From the NCBI GenBank assembly GCA_043747555.1, contig JAYTOY010000024.1, positions 10,211 to 74,210 on the forward strand: a stretch of 64,000 bases of DNA, in the 5' to 3' direction. Of this stretch, positions 36,363-44,997 are shown one piece after another; position 1 is the stretch's first letter, and the number at the start of each line of letters is the position of its first letter. The notes beneath the pieces were generated by a model. The model ran no database searches, had not been told where the DNA came from, and saw nothing but the letters and a program-made list of their open reading frames with translations. Position numbers and translations under genes: made by a program. The stretch is from JAYWDA01 sp043747555 (lineage in GTDB: Bacteria; Bdellovibrionota; Bdellovibrionia; Bdellovibrionales; Bdellovibrionaceae).

Positions 36363-37790
36363 ATGAGCTCAATTTTCAGTGTTTTTAAAAATAGAAAAAT
36401 GTTTTTTATCACAGTCCTTGGTTTTTCGTCGGGGCTGCCGTTAGCTTTAACAGGCGGAACCCTTCAGGCTTGGCTGACCGACGCTAAGATTGATATCACA
36501 ACAGTTGGTATTTTTTCGCTTGTAGGTTTTCCTTATACGATCAAGTTTTTATGGTCACCCTTTTTAGATAATATTAATTTGAAAATTATTGGTCGCAGAC
36601 GGGGCTGGGCATTCATCATTTTAACAGCCCTGATTGCCAGCGAATTATTTATGGCCTTTTTAGATCCAAAGGCTTCTTTAGGATTATTAGCGTTCGGCGC
36701 ATTCCTCATCGCATTTTTTAGTGCCAGCCAAGATATTGTGGTTGATGCCTTGCGGACTGAAATTTTAGATAAAAATGAATTTGGTGCCGGGGCCGGCATG
36801 TATAATATGGGTTATAGAATTGCGATGCTTATCTCTGGCGCGGTGGCGTTAAGTATGGCGGACCATTTACCATGGCGAGAGATCTATATCGCAATGGCCA
36901 TGGTTCAGTGTTTAGGACTGGTCGCTGTTTATTATTCACCAGAACCAGTGATTGCGCCGCGACCGATATTGCGCTTTCGGCAAAGAGTTGTGGAACCCTT
37001 TCTAGATTTTTTTGGTCGACAAGGGGCATGGGAAATTCTAGTTTTCATTATGATTTACAAATTAGGCACGATGATGGGTTCGGCCTTATCAACGCGGTTT
37101 CTGATGGATCTTAATTTTTCAAAAACTGATATTGGTGCTGTTTCAAAGGTTGTAGGTTTAGTGGCCACGATTTTGGGAACTTTAACAGGCGGCGCCCTGA
37201 TGACCCGCTTGGGGATGCTAAGATCGCTTTGGATTTTTGGAGTCTTGCAGGCTTTAGGAATGTTAAGCTTTATACTTTTAGCCGTGATCGGGCAAAATTA
37301 TTTGGCGATGGCGCTAGTGATTGGGACAGAAAATTTTATGATTGGATTAGGCGTAGCAGCGATCCAAGGTTTCATCATGAGTGTTTGCAGTCTGCAATTC
37401 ACTGGAACTCAGTTTGCATTAATGTCTAGTATGGCTGCCATCACAAGGGTCATTTTTACTTCTCAATCAGGACGTATCGTTGAAAACTTTGGCTGGATTA
37501 ATTATTTTATTTTCTCATCGGCACTGGCGATTCCTGGCTTGTTGCTACTGACTCAGTATAAAAAATGGAGCACCGGAGATAAAGTTTTACTTCGTCCAGT
37601 CAGGTCGCTTGATTTATGGTTGGTGGGTTCATTTATGATTGGCCTTATTGTGATGTGCACAGAAGTTTTCTGGCGTCTGAGTGGCAACGAACTATGGGGT
37701 AAATACGCAAGCTCAACGGGTGCGGCTGTGGCCAGTTTGTCCTTACTTTTAGGAATTGTCGTTTCAAGATATTCTAAGAAGACGATCTAA
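36363..37790 (+). CDS. AmpG-like MFS transporter
   Basis: A 475-residue major-facilitator permease with about 12-14 helices. The N terminus 'GFSSGLPLALTGGTLQAWLTD', 'FLWSPFLDN', 'RRRGW' and 'ASQDIVVDALRTEIL' are hallmark AmpG segments. AmpG imports anhydro-muropeptides (GlcNAc-anhydroMurNAc peptides) into the cytoplasm for cell-wall recycling. No amp or nag genes are nearby. It follows the deaminase gene by 28 bases, so a salvage operon is plausible. Confidence 0.9.
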   Translation: MSSIFSVFKNRKMFFITVLGFSSGLPLALTGGTLQAWLTDAKIDITTVGIFSLVGFPYTIKFLWSPFLDNINLKIIGRRRGWAFIILTALIASELFMAFLDPKASLGLLAFGAFLIAFFSASQDIVVDALRTEILDKNEFGAGAGMYNMGYRIAMLISGAVALSMADHLPWREIYIAMAMVQCLGLVAVYYSPEPVIAPRPILRFRQRVVEPFLDFFGRQGAWEILVFIMIYKLGTMMGSALSTRFLMDLNFSKTDIGAVSKVVGLVATILGTLTGGALMTRLGMLRSLWIFGVLQALGMLSFILLAVIGQNYLAMALVIGTENFMIGLGVAAIQGFIMSVCSLQFTGTQFALMSSMAAITRVIFTSQSGRIVENFGWINYFIFSSALAIPGLLLLTQYKKWSTGDKVLLRPVRSLDLWLVGSFMIGLIVMCTEVFWRLSGNELWGKYASSTGAAVASLSLLLGIVVSRYSKKTI

Positions 37791-37793
37791 AGT

Positions 37794-38843
37794 TTATTTT
37801 TGCCCACAGCTGAAGCCAGGGTGCAGAAACCTTTCAGGTTTATATGAAATTTCTGAGCTGACAGGATTGAAAGTTTTTAGACACTGATCAAGTTCTTGTA
37901 AGCTCGAGTATTCATACTCGCCACCGCGGGACCTATAAGAAATAAATAAGTAAGTTGAAGTTAACTGCTGCGTTAAACTTGATGCAATAGACCGGCTGAC
38001 ACTATCCAAAGAAATGCCGCGTTCGAGGCGCTGATCTTGAAGAATCGAGAAAAATTTAATTTGGCTGCCCATACGACTTTTCTGATCGATCTCTTGCAAA
38101 TAATAATCTAAGTATTTAAATCGAGCGGCACGCGACTCCTGGGCTAATCGGTTTAAAATTTGCGGTAAGACCGGCGCCATAGTTGGGAAAGATTTTTCAG
38201 CGCTTAAGGAAGGCGTTATGCGAAGGATCGTTTTTCGTTGGGCAAGATAGACCAGAAAGGAACGATCAAAAGTAAACCTTGGAATTTCTGCTTTCGCGGG
38301 TAATTTCGCCAAAGACTTTTGGATCTCGTCGGTCAGGGGCCATTCCATCTGTGTTAAAACGACCTGCTCGCGAGAAGGGGAAAAGCCATCACATTTTCGT
38401 CGCCAATCATCGGTGATGTTTTCCCGCTTTTGAACCTTCTGATAAGTCAGAATCAAATAAGCAGTGCCATCCAGTTCGCGGGTGACTTCAGCAGCTGGTT
38501 TATCTCCACGTTTAAATTGAATAAGATGAATTTTTTTAAAAAAATCAGGATTCCGTTCAAATAATTTTAAGATCGAATAGAACTGACTTCCCCAATCTTC
38601 GACCTCTGGGTAATTACAAACATCAGATATTTGAGCACTGGGGACATCTTTAAGAAACTCATCGTCAAATTGAAAAAGAATTCCCTCTTGGGCTGCGGCT
38701 GTTAAAAGCCGCACATGTTCATTATCATACTTCAAGGCTACTGAAGCAGGCATGCGCAAAAAACCTGTCGAGCAGCTAGATAAAAACGCTGTCAGACAAA
38801 GGGTGAAAAGGCATAAAAAAAATCTTTTTTCGAAATTTGGCAT
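37794..38843 (-). CDS. Lipoprotein of unknown function
   Basis: A 349-residue lipoprotein with lipobox 'LSSC' after a basic and hydrophobic signal. The mature part is mixed alpha/beta with several cysteines ('DVCNYP', 'RKCDGF', 'FSCGQK') and no recognised motif. Its stop is 3 bases from the convergent AmpG stop. Confidence 0.75.
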   Translation of the reverse strand: MPNFEKRFFLCLFTLCLTAFLSSCSTGFLRMPASVALKYDNEHVRLLTAAAQEGILFQFDDEFLKDVPSAQISDVCNYPEVEDWGSQFYSILKLFERNPDFFKKIHLIQFKRGDKPAAEVTRELDGTAYLILTYQKVQKRENITDDWRRKCDGFSPSREQVVLTQMEWPLTDEIQKSLAKLPAKAEIPRFTFDRSFLVYLAQRKTILRITPSLSAEKSFPTMAPVLPQILNRLAQESRAARFKYLDYYLQEIDQKSRMGSQIKFFSILQDQRLERGISLDSVSRSIASSLTQQLTSTYLFISYRSRGGEYEYSSLQELDQCLKTFNPVSSEISYKPERFLHPGFSCGQK

Positions 38844-38870
38844 GTCATTTAAGTCTATCAGTCAGAGTTC

Positions 38871-38913
38871 TAAAAAACCCTGGACTGGAACTGTTTCTGT
38901 CAATAGGTCCAGG
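38871..38913 (-). terminator. Probable intrinsic terminator of the hexapeptide acyltransferase gene
   Basis: On the minus strand, stem CCTGGAC / GTCCAGG (38913-38907 with 38885-38879, long 21-base loop) is followed by GTTTTTTA. It starts 6 bases after the stop codon of the acyltransferase gene. The long loop lowers confidence. Confidence 0.55.
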
Positions 38914-38918
38914 CTGAA

Positions 38919-39728
38919 TTAAGCAATTTTAATTGGAATTGATACGATGGGAATGGTTTCTATTTTTTGTGCGGGAACACCGCCCCAGGTTTCGCCCGCC
39001 GGTACAAAAGTTTTCGGCATAACAACCGAGTGAGGCATAATTTTTGCGCCGTCACCAATAATAACTCCACCCATGATGGTGGCTTTAAGGCCGATCGTGC
39101 AACCAGACCCAATCTTGACAGGAGCAATGATCAGCAATCCACCTTGCCCGTAATGGGCAACAATGGTGACTGATCCACCCAAGGTCACTTTATCTCCAAG
39201 TTCGACCAACGACGGATCTGAAATAAAAGTTGTATTGATGGTGACGCCGCGACCAATTTTCATTCCCATCATTTGATAAAATAAAATATTAAAAGGAGAC
39301 GGTGTCACAAATTCCAGAAAAGTAAAACGAACCAAATAAGTCAGACCATTATGAATAAACCATTTTAGCGATTCAATTGAATAATAAGGCCCGCGCCATG
39401 CTTTTAATTTTCCGCGAATCACAAAATTCACTATCGGTGCTAGAAAGATCAAAGAAAATCCATAAAGAAAAAATCCTAAAGCCAAAGATAAGCCCAAGCC
39501 AAAATTTTGAATTAAAGAAGAACTATTTAAGGTTAATTCTGAAACATAACGAAAAACAGTGATTCCAGGAACAAGACAAGTTCCCAATACTAAACAGGCG
39601 GCTAAATAAACAGGAAGCATAATAAACAAGTGCATGAAGGTTTTAAAGCGCCTTAAAACTTGTTCGAAAAAACCTTTCAGGCCTTTGTGCTGACTAACAG
39701 TTGTTTCAAGATCAATTTTTTGGCTCAC
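38919..39728 (-). CDS. Membrane-anchored left-handed beta-helix (hexapeptide) acyltransferase
   Basis: A 269-residue protein. Two or three membrane helices (residues ~30-110) are followed by hexapeptide-repeat turns from residue ~160: 'GRGVTINTTFISDPSLVELGDKVTLGGSVTIVAHYG', then 'IGSGCTIGLKATIMGGVIIGDGAKIM'. The end 'GGVPAQKI' is a typical hexapeptide-transferase C terminus. It is similar to the C-terminal acetyltransferase part of large NRPS-like/Pls proteins. It probably acylates a cell-envelope substrate. Start GTG at 39728. Confidence 0.85.
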   Translation of the reverse strand: MSQKIDLETTVSQHKGLKGFFEQVLRRFKTFMHLFIMLPVYLAACLVLGTCLVPGITVFRYVSELTLNSSSLIQNFGLGLSLALGFFLYGFSLIFLAPIVNFVIRGKLKAWRGPYYSIESLKWFIHNGLTYLVRFTFLEFVTPSPFNILFYQMMGMKIGRGVTINTTFISDPSLVELGDKVTLGGSVTIVAHYGQGGLLIIAPVKIGSGCTIGLKATIMGGVIIGDGAKIMPHSVVMPKTFVPAGETWGGVPAQKIETIPIVSIPIKIA

Positions 39729-39825
39729 ATTAACTTATCGGTCAAAAATGAGATTTTATAAGACGTTTGTCGAGATTCTTACGAGAGCTCTTATAACTGT
39801 CTCAAAATAGGATTTAAACGATTTT

Positions 39826-41181
39826 TTACCAACGCTTTTTAGGACCGCTGCTGGCTGATGTGCCTGTGGGGCGACCAGCATTAGCATAAGGTTTAGAAGC
39901 TCCTGCAGAGGGGCCAGCGCTTGATTTAGGACGTGACCTTTGCGGTCCTCCGTTTGGTCTGCGGCCAGCGGATCTGCCTTTGCCTTCAATCATGGCTTTG
40001 GCTTTTCCTGAAGACATCACTTTGGCATTCGCAACATCCAATGAGTGATAAGGCTGATTGGAATTGACTGGCACAGGTTGTCCAATCAATTTTTCGATGT
40101 CCTTTAAAAAAGCGCGTTCTTCAGCATCACAAAACGAAATAGCGATGCCTTGTGCCCCGGCCCGAGCAGTTCGACCAATACGGTGAACATAGCTTTCTGA
40201 AATATTAGGAAGTTCAAAATTAATGACGTGAGTGATGTCATCGATATCAATTCCACGGGCTGCGATATCTGTTGCAACCAAGACGCGAACTCTGCCGGCG
40301 CGGAAACTTTCTAAAGCCCGCTGTCTAGCGCCTTGTGATTTATTTCCATGAATCGCTGCTGAAGAAATATTATTTTTTTCTAAAACTTCGACGACCTTAT
40401 TGGCGCCATGTTTTGTACGAGTGAATACGATCACGCGACTTAATTTTTTATCTTCTAATAAACGTCGCAGAAGATCTTTTTTCTTATCTCTATCAACATA
40501 CATCACGGATTGTGCGATCAGCTCGACCGTTGAAGAGGGCGGTGTGACTTCAATACGAACAGGATCAATTAACATGGTCGCTGCTAATTTTTCAATATCT
40601 GGCGGCATGGTGGCCGAGAAAAACAAATTATGTCTTTTTTTAGGAAGCAGTCCGATGATTTTTCGGATGGAATGGATAAAGCCCATATCCAGCATTCGAT
40701 CTGCTTCATCTAACACGAAAACTTCTAGTTTATTTAAATGAATATATCGTTGTTCGATAAGATCAATCAAGCGGCCAGGTGTTGCCACTAAAATATCGAC
40801 ACCACCAGAAACACTTTTCACTTGAACACCTTGTCCGACGCCACCAAATACAACCGCGTATTTTAAATGCAGATGTTTTCCATAAATTTTAAAACTATCA
40901 TAAATCTGAATGGCAAGTTCTCGGGTGGGAGTTAAGATTAAAACTTTGGCTTGCCGTCCTTCAGGTCGATGTTTTGAAAGCGCCAGTCGATTTAAAATTG
41001 GTAAAGCAAAAGCCGCGGTTTTTCCAGTTCCAGTTTGTGCACATCCCAAAAGATCTCGACCTTCTAGCAATGGCGGAATGGCTGCGATTTGAATGGGAGT
41101 CGGGTCGGTGTAGCCCGTGTCGATTAATGCTTTTTGAAGGGGCTCAATCAGATTTAGATCTGAAAATTTCGTCGGGGTCAT
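39826..41181 (-). CDS. rhlE: DEAD-box ATP-dependent RNA helicase, RhlE type
   Basis: A 451-residue RNA helicase of the RhlE/SrmB group. Motifs in order: 'AQTGTGKTAAF' (I), 'PTRELAIQI' (Ia), 'VLDEADRMLDMGF' (II), 'FSATMP' (III), 'FTRTKHGANKV' (IV), 'ATDIAARGIDI' (V) and 'YVHRIGRTARAG' (VI). The C terminus (residues ~385-451) is a low-complexity Gly/Ser/Pro/Arg tail, usual in RhlE. Roles in ribosome assembly and RNA turnover are known for the family. The gene is single; the start ATG at 41181 matches the family N terminus. Confidence 0.95.
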   Translation of the reverse strand: MTPTKFSDLNLIEPLQKALIDTGYTDPTPIQIAAIPPLLEGRDLLGCAQTGTGKTAAFALPILNRLALSKHRPEGRQAKVLILTPTRELAIQIYDSFKIYGKHLHLKYAVVFGGVGQGVQVKSVSGGVDILVATPGRLIDLIEQRYIHLNKLEVFVLDEADRMLDMGFIHSIRKIIGLLPKKRHNLFFSATMPPDIEKLAATMLIDPVRIEVTPPSSTVELIAQSVMYVDRDKKKDLLRRLLEDKKLSRVIVFTRTKHGANKVVEVLEKNNISSAAIHGNKSQGARQRALESFRAGRVRVLVATDIAARGIDIDDITHVINFELPNISESYVHRIGRTARAGAQGIAISFCDAEERAFLKDIEKLIGQPVPVNSNQPYHSLDVANAKVMSSGKAKAMIEGKGRSAGRRPNGGPQRSRPKSSAGPSAGASKPYANAGRPTGTSASSGPKKRW

Positions 41182-41343
41182 TGCAAGTTACCAATCATTA
41201 AAGGGTCATTGAAGAGTCACTGAAGTGTGTCGCCAAGCTATACCTTTGGTCTACGATATTTGCAACGGGGGTTTATAAATCCAAAGATCTAGTCTCTAGA
41301 TGAAATCAGAAAATGTCGAATGGGTCTGCACAAGGGCGGCGCT

Positions 41344-42033
41344 ATGATCAGATTATTAATGACATTCTTTATTTTGCTGATCGCAAGTCTTTGTCAGGCG
41401 CAACCTAAGCCTAGAAACCTTCCTAATCTTCCTACGGGTGGTGGTCTAGGCATTAAGGGAAGCGGCGGTGTTGGCTTTACAAATTTTACAATTCTTGATC
41501 CCTCAGCTAATTTTTCGCTAGACCGTGGCACCTATACAACAGTTGGTCTTGAACGGGGCTTCGATGCCTTTAATCTTTATTTTACATTATCATTGGGTCA
41601 TATGACAGGCTCGGGGCGTTCTAATTACTCTTACCGGAATCTATCGACCAGTACGTCTTACTCTGTGAATGACATCGGTTTTGATGCCAATATGTTTGAT
41701 CTTAGCGTTGGCTTTAAATTAAAGCTTATTGATAATTACTGGTTTGGACCTTTTATCGAAGGTGGCGGCATGGGCAGCTACCATGAAATCACTTACACTT
41801 CGAAAATAAGTCAGATCGATGCGCAAGGAAACGACGCCAAGAAAAAAGACGTTGTTATGGGCTCTGGATATTACGGCACCGCCGGAGTGGATGTCCAATT
41901 TTCCAGTAAATTTGGACTTCAGGTAGCCGGTCGATTTGCAGAAGAGCGCACCAAAGATCTTGAAACTCTTAATAAAAGTCCGATCTCATTTCGTAGCGAG
42001 ACCTTTTATCTTTCAGCCCTGATAGGCTTCTAA
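41344..42033 (+). CDS. Outer-membrane beta-barrel-like secreted protein
   Basis: A 229-residue protein starting at ATG 41344, so the signal peptide ('RLLMTFFILLIASLCQA') is at the N terminus. The mature part is Gly-rich with amphipathic strands ('GVGFTNFTILDPSANFSLD', 'FGLQVAGRFAEE', 'FYLSALIGF') ending in an aromatic-terminated strand, which suggests a 8- to 10-stranded outer-membrane barrel. No specific family is recognised. It is divergent from rhlE. Confidence 0.75.
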   Translation: MIRLLMTFFILLIASLCQAQPKPRNLPNLPTGGGLGIKGSGGVGFTNFTILDPSANFSLDRGTYTTVGLERGFDAFNLYFTLSLGHMTGSGRSNYSYRNLSTSTSYSVNDIGFDANMFDLSVGFKLKLIDNYWFGPFIEGGGMGSYHEITYTSKISQIDAQGNDAKKKDVVMGSGYYGTAGVDVQFSSKFGLQVAGRFAEERTKDLETLNKSPISFRSETFYLSALIGF

Positions 42034-42229
42034 TAAAATTTTCCTCCCATTTTTTTAGGCAAAAGACATTTTCGTCATAGTGTTGCTTTTTAGTTTCTGA
42101 ATGGCACCAGGGCATTGTAAAAAGGTTCTGTCATTTGTCAGATGGCAGGAGGATGCGAAGTATCCCTTTTCATATTCCTGATTCTGATTTAAACCCCTGT
42201 GACTCAGAAACTTAAGAAATGGTAGATGC

Positions 42230-43507
42230 ATGTTGAAATCAAGTTTGTTGTTCAGTTTTTTTCCCCTGGTTGTTTCATTTAATTTTTCAGCGCAAGCGCA
42301 AGTTCCAGCAGAAGCGACAAATCGGTCGTTTCCCTTTTCGAATTATGGGACAGCAACGGTGGCAGGGTCTTTATTTGCAACAAAGACAGGCGCCGGTTTA
42401 GTGCGAATTTCAACAACCAATCCCAGTCGTCAAAATGTCATGTCTTTAGAAAACAAAGCAGAAATAAAATCAGTTTATTGGCCTGGACGCGCCAACCAGC
42501 CACTGGTTTATTTAATTCCTGGAATTGGTGGCCTTAGTTACAGAGGAAATATCGGCGATCTTGCAAAGCTTTTCCAATCATGGGGCTATCACGTTATAAC
42601 TTTTAACAATCCACTGAATTGGCAATTTGCATTAACTTTAAGTCCTGATGGCGCTCCAGGGTATTTCCCAGAAGACGCCCAAATGCTTTATAAAAATATG
42701 ATAGACGTGACCAAACAACTTAAAAAGAAAAACAATTTAGTTTTTTCAAAGACAATTTTGGTGGCTTATTCTTTGGGTTGTCAGCATGCCTACGAATTAA
42801 TGAAGCTTGATGATCAGAATAAAGATTTTGATTTTAGCCAAGTTATTATGATGAGCCCGCCCTTGGATATTAAGTATGCGCTTCGTAAATATGATGCCGT
42901 AAATAAAGTGGGCTCAGAAAAAAATTCAAATTCTAGTCTCAATTATTATGAAGGACTTCGCGGCCGCCTTATTGGACTTATTGAAGACTTAATTGACCTT
43001 TCACCCGCGAAGGCAGTAGCTTACGTGGCTCAAAATTACCCGTTATCCACCCGTGAAAGTGAAGTTGTGATTGGCGGAACTTTTAAAGAGAGCCTTCAAG
43101 AAGTCCTTTATGTAACAAGTCTGGTGCATCCCAGCCGAAGCCGACTTTTTAAATCTCCCGTAGGACCTTCAAAACGAATGGATCGTTACGCTGAGATTGC
43201 TAAAATCACTTTTGAAGATTACTTTCAAAATTTTATCTTACAAAAAATGTTTGTACGTGCGCAGTTTGTCGACAGCCAAGATATGCTTGCCAGCTTCAGT
43301 TTAAAAAGAAAAATCGAAAAGCTTGAAGCTGATCCACGGGTAAAATTCGTCCTAGCTAAAGACGACCCAATCTCTAGAACCGAAGACATCACTTTGTTTT
43401 CAGAAACTTTTGGCGACCGAGCCTTGGTTTTAAATCATGGCGGGCACGCAGGATTTTATTGGTTCCCAGGCTTTGCCGCCGATCTAAAATCCTTCTTAAA
43501 GCCTTAA
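42230..43507 (+). CDS. Secreted alpha/beta hydrolase
   Basis: A 425-residue protein with a signal peptide ('LLFSFFPLVVSFNFSAQA'). The hydrolase core begins 'PLVYLIPGIGGLSYRG', has the nucleophile elbow in 'LVAYSLGCQHAYEL' (G-x-S-x-G variant A-Y-S-L-G), and a catalytic-type His in 'LNHGGHAGFYWFPG' near the end, with an Asp in 'LAKDDPISR'. Best described as a periplasmic esterase- or lipase-like hydrolase. The YehS gene starts immediately after its stop. Confidence 0.85.
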   Translation: MLKSSLLFSFFPLVVSFNFSAQAQVPAEATNRSFPFSNYGTATVAGSLFATKTGAGLVRISTTNPSRQNVMSLENKAEIKSVYWPGRANQPLVYLIPGIGGLSYRGNIGDLAKLFQSWGYHVITFNNPLNWQFALTLSPDGAPGYFPEDAQMLYKNMIDVTKQLKKKNNLVFSKTILVAYSLGCQHAYELMKLDDQNKDFDFSQVIMMSPPLDIKYALRKYDAVNKVGSEKNSNSSLNYYEGLRGRLIGLIEDLIDLSPAKAVAYVAQNYPLSTRESEVVIGGTFKESLQEVLYVTSLVHPSRSRLFKSPVGPSKRMDRYAEIAKITFEDYFQNFILQKMFVRAQFVDSQDMLASFSLKRKIEKLEADPRVKFVLAKDDPISRTEDITLFSETFGDRALVLNHGGHAGFYWFPGFAADLKSFLKP

Positions 43508-43990
43508 ATGACAAATAATAATATCATCAGAAGCCTTAGATATATGCTTGAAATCAACAATGCGAAAGTCGCAGAGATTTGCAAGCTTGGCGGCGTTGAC
43601 GTCACAAAAAATCAAATTCATGCGTTCATGCAAAACGAAGAAGATGCTGAGTATATTAGATGCAGCGACGAAATCATGGCGCATTTTTTAGACGGCGTGA
43701 TTTTGTTTAAACGCGGCAAAGACGAAAGCCGTGCGCCTGCGCCCATCGAACTTCCAATGTCGAACAATTTGGTTCTTAAAAAGTTAAAAGTCGCTTTCGA
43801 ATTAAAAGAAGAAGATTTGTTGGAGATGATAACAAGCACGGGTTTTGTGTTTGGGAAGTCTGAGCTGTCGTCGTTTTTAAGGAAGAAAGATCACCGCAAT
43901 TATCGGCCGTGCGGTGATCAAGTGTTGCGGTATTTTTTGAAGGGCCTGACGTTGAAGTTGCGGCAGGCCCCTGATCCTGAGTTTGTTTAA
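43508..43990 (+). CDS. YehS-like DUF1456 protein
   Basis: A 160-residue cytoplasmic protein made of two repeats of the DUF1456 module. Each has the pattern 'N..LRSLRYMLEI', 'RCSDEIMAHFLDGVILFKRGKDES' and 'NNLVLKKLKVAFELKEEDLLEMI', and the second repeat ends 'RPCGDQVLRYFLKGL'. This agrees with E. coli YehS across its full length. Function is not established in the family. It begins directly after the hydrolase gene and converges with the gene at 44001. Confidence 0.92.
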   Translation: MTNNNIIRSLRYMLEINNAKVAEICKLGGVDVTKNQIHAFMQNEEDAEYIRCSDEIMAHFLDGVILFKRGKDESRAPAPIELPMSNNLVLKKLKVAFELKEEDLLEMITSTGFVFGKSELSSFLRKKDHRNYRPCGDQVLRYFLKGLTLKLRQAPDPEFV

Positions 43991-44000
43991 CCTTACTTTA

Positions 44001-44789
44001 TTAGCACTGACCCGCATTGACCTTAGCTATCAGCTGGTCGACTAAATTTAGCAGATTTGTCCGCTTAGTTCCCGGCCTAATCCAGTCATTAATATCGTAT
44101 TTAATTTTGTTAAGCTGGAAAAGAAGTTGAGCGGGCGAAGAGTTTACTGCCAGCAAGGACTGAAAATTAGTCACTCCACTTTTTAGTTTGGCTCTTTTAC
44201 TTGCAACATTACCTGATTTAAAATCTGAATTGGCCAGCGCCACGATTCCGTCGGAAAGTTGCTGTGAAACTTGCGAGCAGGTTGGGGCTGGAGGGGCTTG
44301 GGAGAACGAGAAATCATCGACTCCGAAAGTTCCGCCGCCATCGTGGATTTCAACTCTTGCAATCGGATTTCCAGAAGAGGTTACTGACAAAAACGCATTC
44401 ACAGAAGATAAAGGCATTTGACTCTGACCTAATAAAGCTCCTGAAGAGTCGTAGGCAAAGATTCCGGTGCCAGGGTCACCTGAAACATAGGCTGAAACGG
44501 TCTTAATATTGCCTGTGATCGAAGAATCAAAATTAAAAGTTATCAAACCAGTTAGTCCCAAAACAAGATTGGATCCAGAGACAGCTGGCCAGCGGGTAAA
44601 AATAGCTAATGAAACGGTGGCTCCGCTGGTTGTAACTCCAAGGCTTTGATATTCCGTGCTTAAAACAGTTCCATCGGAGTAATCATCGAAGGTCAGCGTT
44701 GTTGCAGCTAATACAGCTTGCGGAATAGCCAAGCTCACTAGCAAGGTTAAGCTAAAATTTTTCATCGATTTTAGAACTTGTTTTGTCAT
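44001..44789 (-). CDS. Secreted PEP-CTERM-like jelly-roll protein without sorting signal
   Basis: A 262-residue secreted protein. Start ATG 44789 (AAGAAAG upstream), followed by a signal peptide with a basic n-region ('MKNFSLTLLVSLAIPQAVLA'). Residues ~32-165 resemble the jelly-roll extracellular domain found in PEP-CTERM-type proteins ('TLTFDDYSDGTVLSTEYQSLGV' and 'ARVEIHDGGGTFGVDDFSF'). The C-terminal ~90 residues form a helical bundle ending '...AGQC', with no PEP-CTERM anchor. Likely an extracellular or periplasmic carbohydrate- or protein-binding protein. Confidence 0.75.
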   Translation of the reverse strand: MTKQVLKSMKNFSLTLLVSLAIPQAVLAATTLTFDDYSDGTVLSTEYQSLGVTTSGATVSLAIFTRWPAVSGSNLVLGLTGLITFNFDSSITGNIKTVSAYVSGDPGTGIFAYDSSGALLGQSQMPLSSVNAFLSVTSSGNPIARVEIHDGGGTFGVDDFSFSQAPPAPTCSQVSQQLSDGIVALANSDFKSGNVASKRAKLKSGVTNFQSLLAVNSSPAQLLFQLNKIKYDINDWIRPGTKRTNLLNLVDQLIAKVNAGQC

Positions 44790-44818
44790 AAACATCACTT
44801 TCTTTAAGGTGTTGCACT

Positions 44819-44847
44819 ATTATAAAGTATAATTCGATGGCTGTCTG
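44819..44847 (-). promoter_or_regulatory. Probable sigma70-type promoter of the jelly-roll protein gene
   Basis: On the minus strand, CAGACA (44842-44847) and a perfect TATAAT (44819-44824) are separated by 17 bases, about 30 bases upstream of the start codon. Confidence 0.6.
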
Positions 44848-44997
44848 AAATCTTATAACAAAATTCCAAACGTAAACAGTCTTTGCTGATATTTAAGCTG
44901 AATGAGTATGAGGTGTCTATCCTCATTTTTTGGTGCTAAATTGCGATTTGAATTACTAGTAATAAACAAAAACAGATTAGTCTTTTCAAGTATTTAT

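Noticed and set aside
42034..42229. Possible sigma54 promoter (TGGCAC...TTGT) upstream of the hydrolase gene
   Set aside because: Spacing between the GG and GC elements is wrong for sigma54, so this is not supported.
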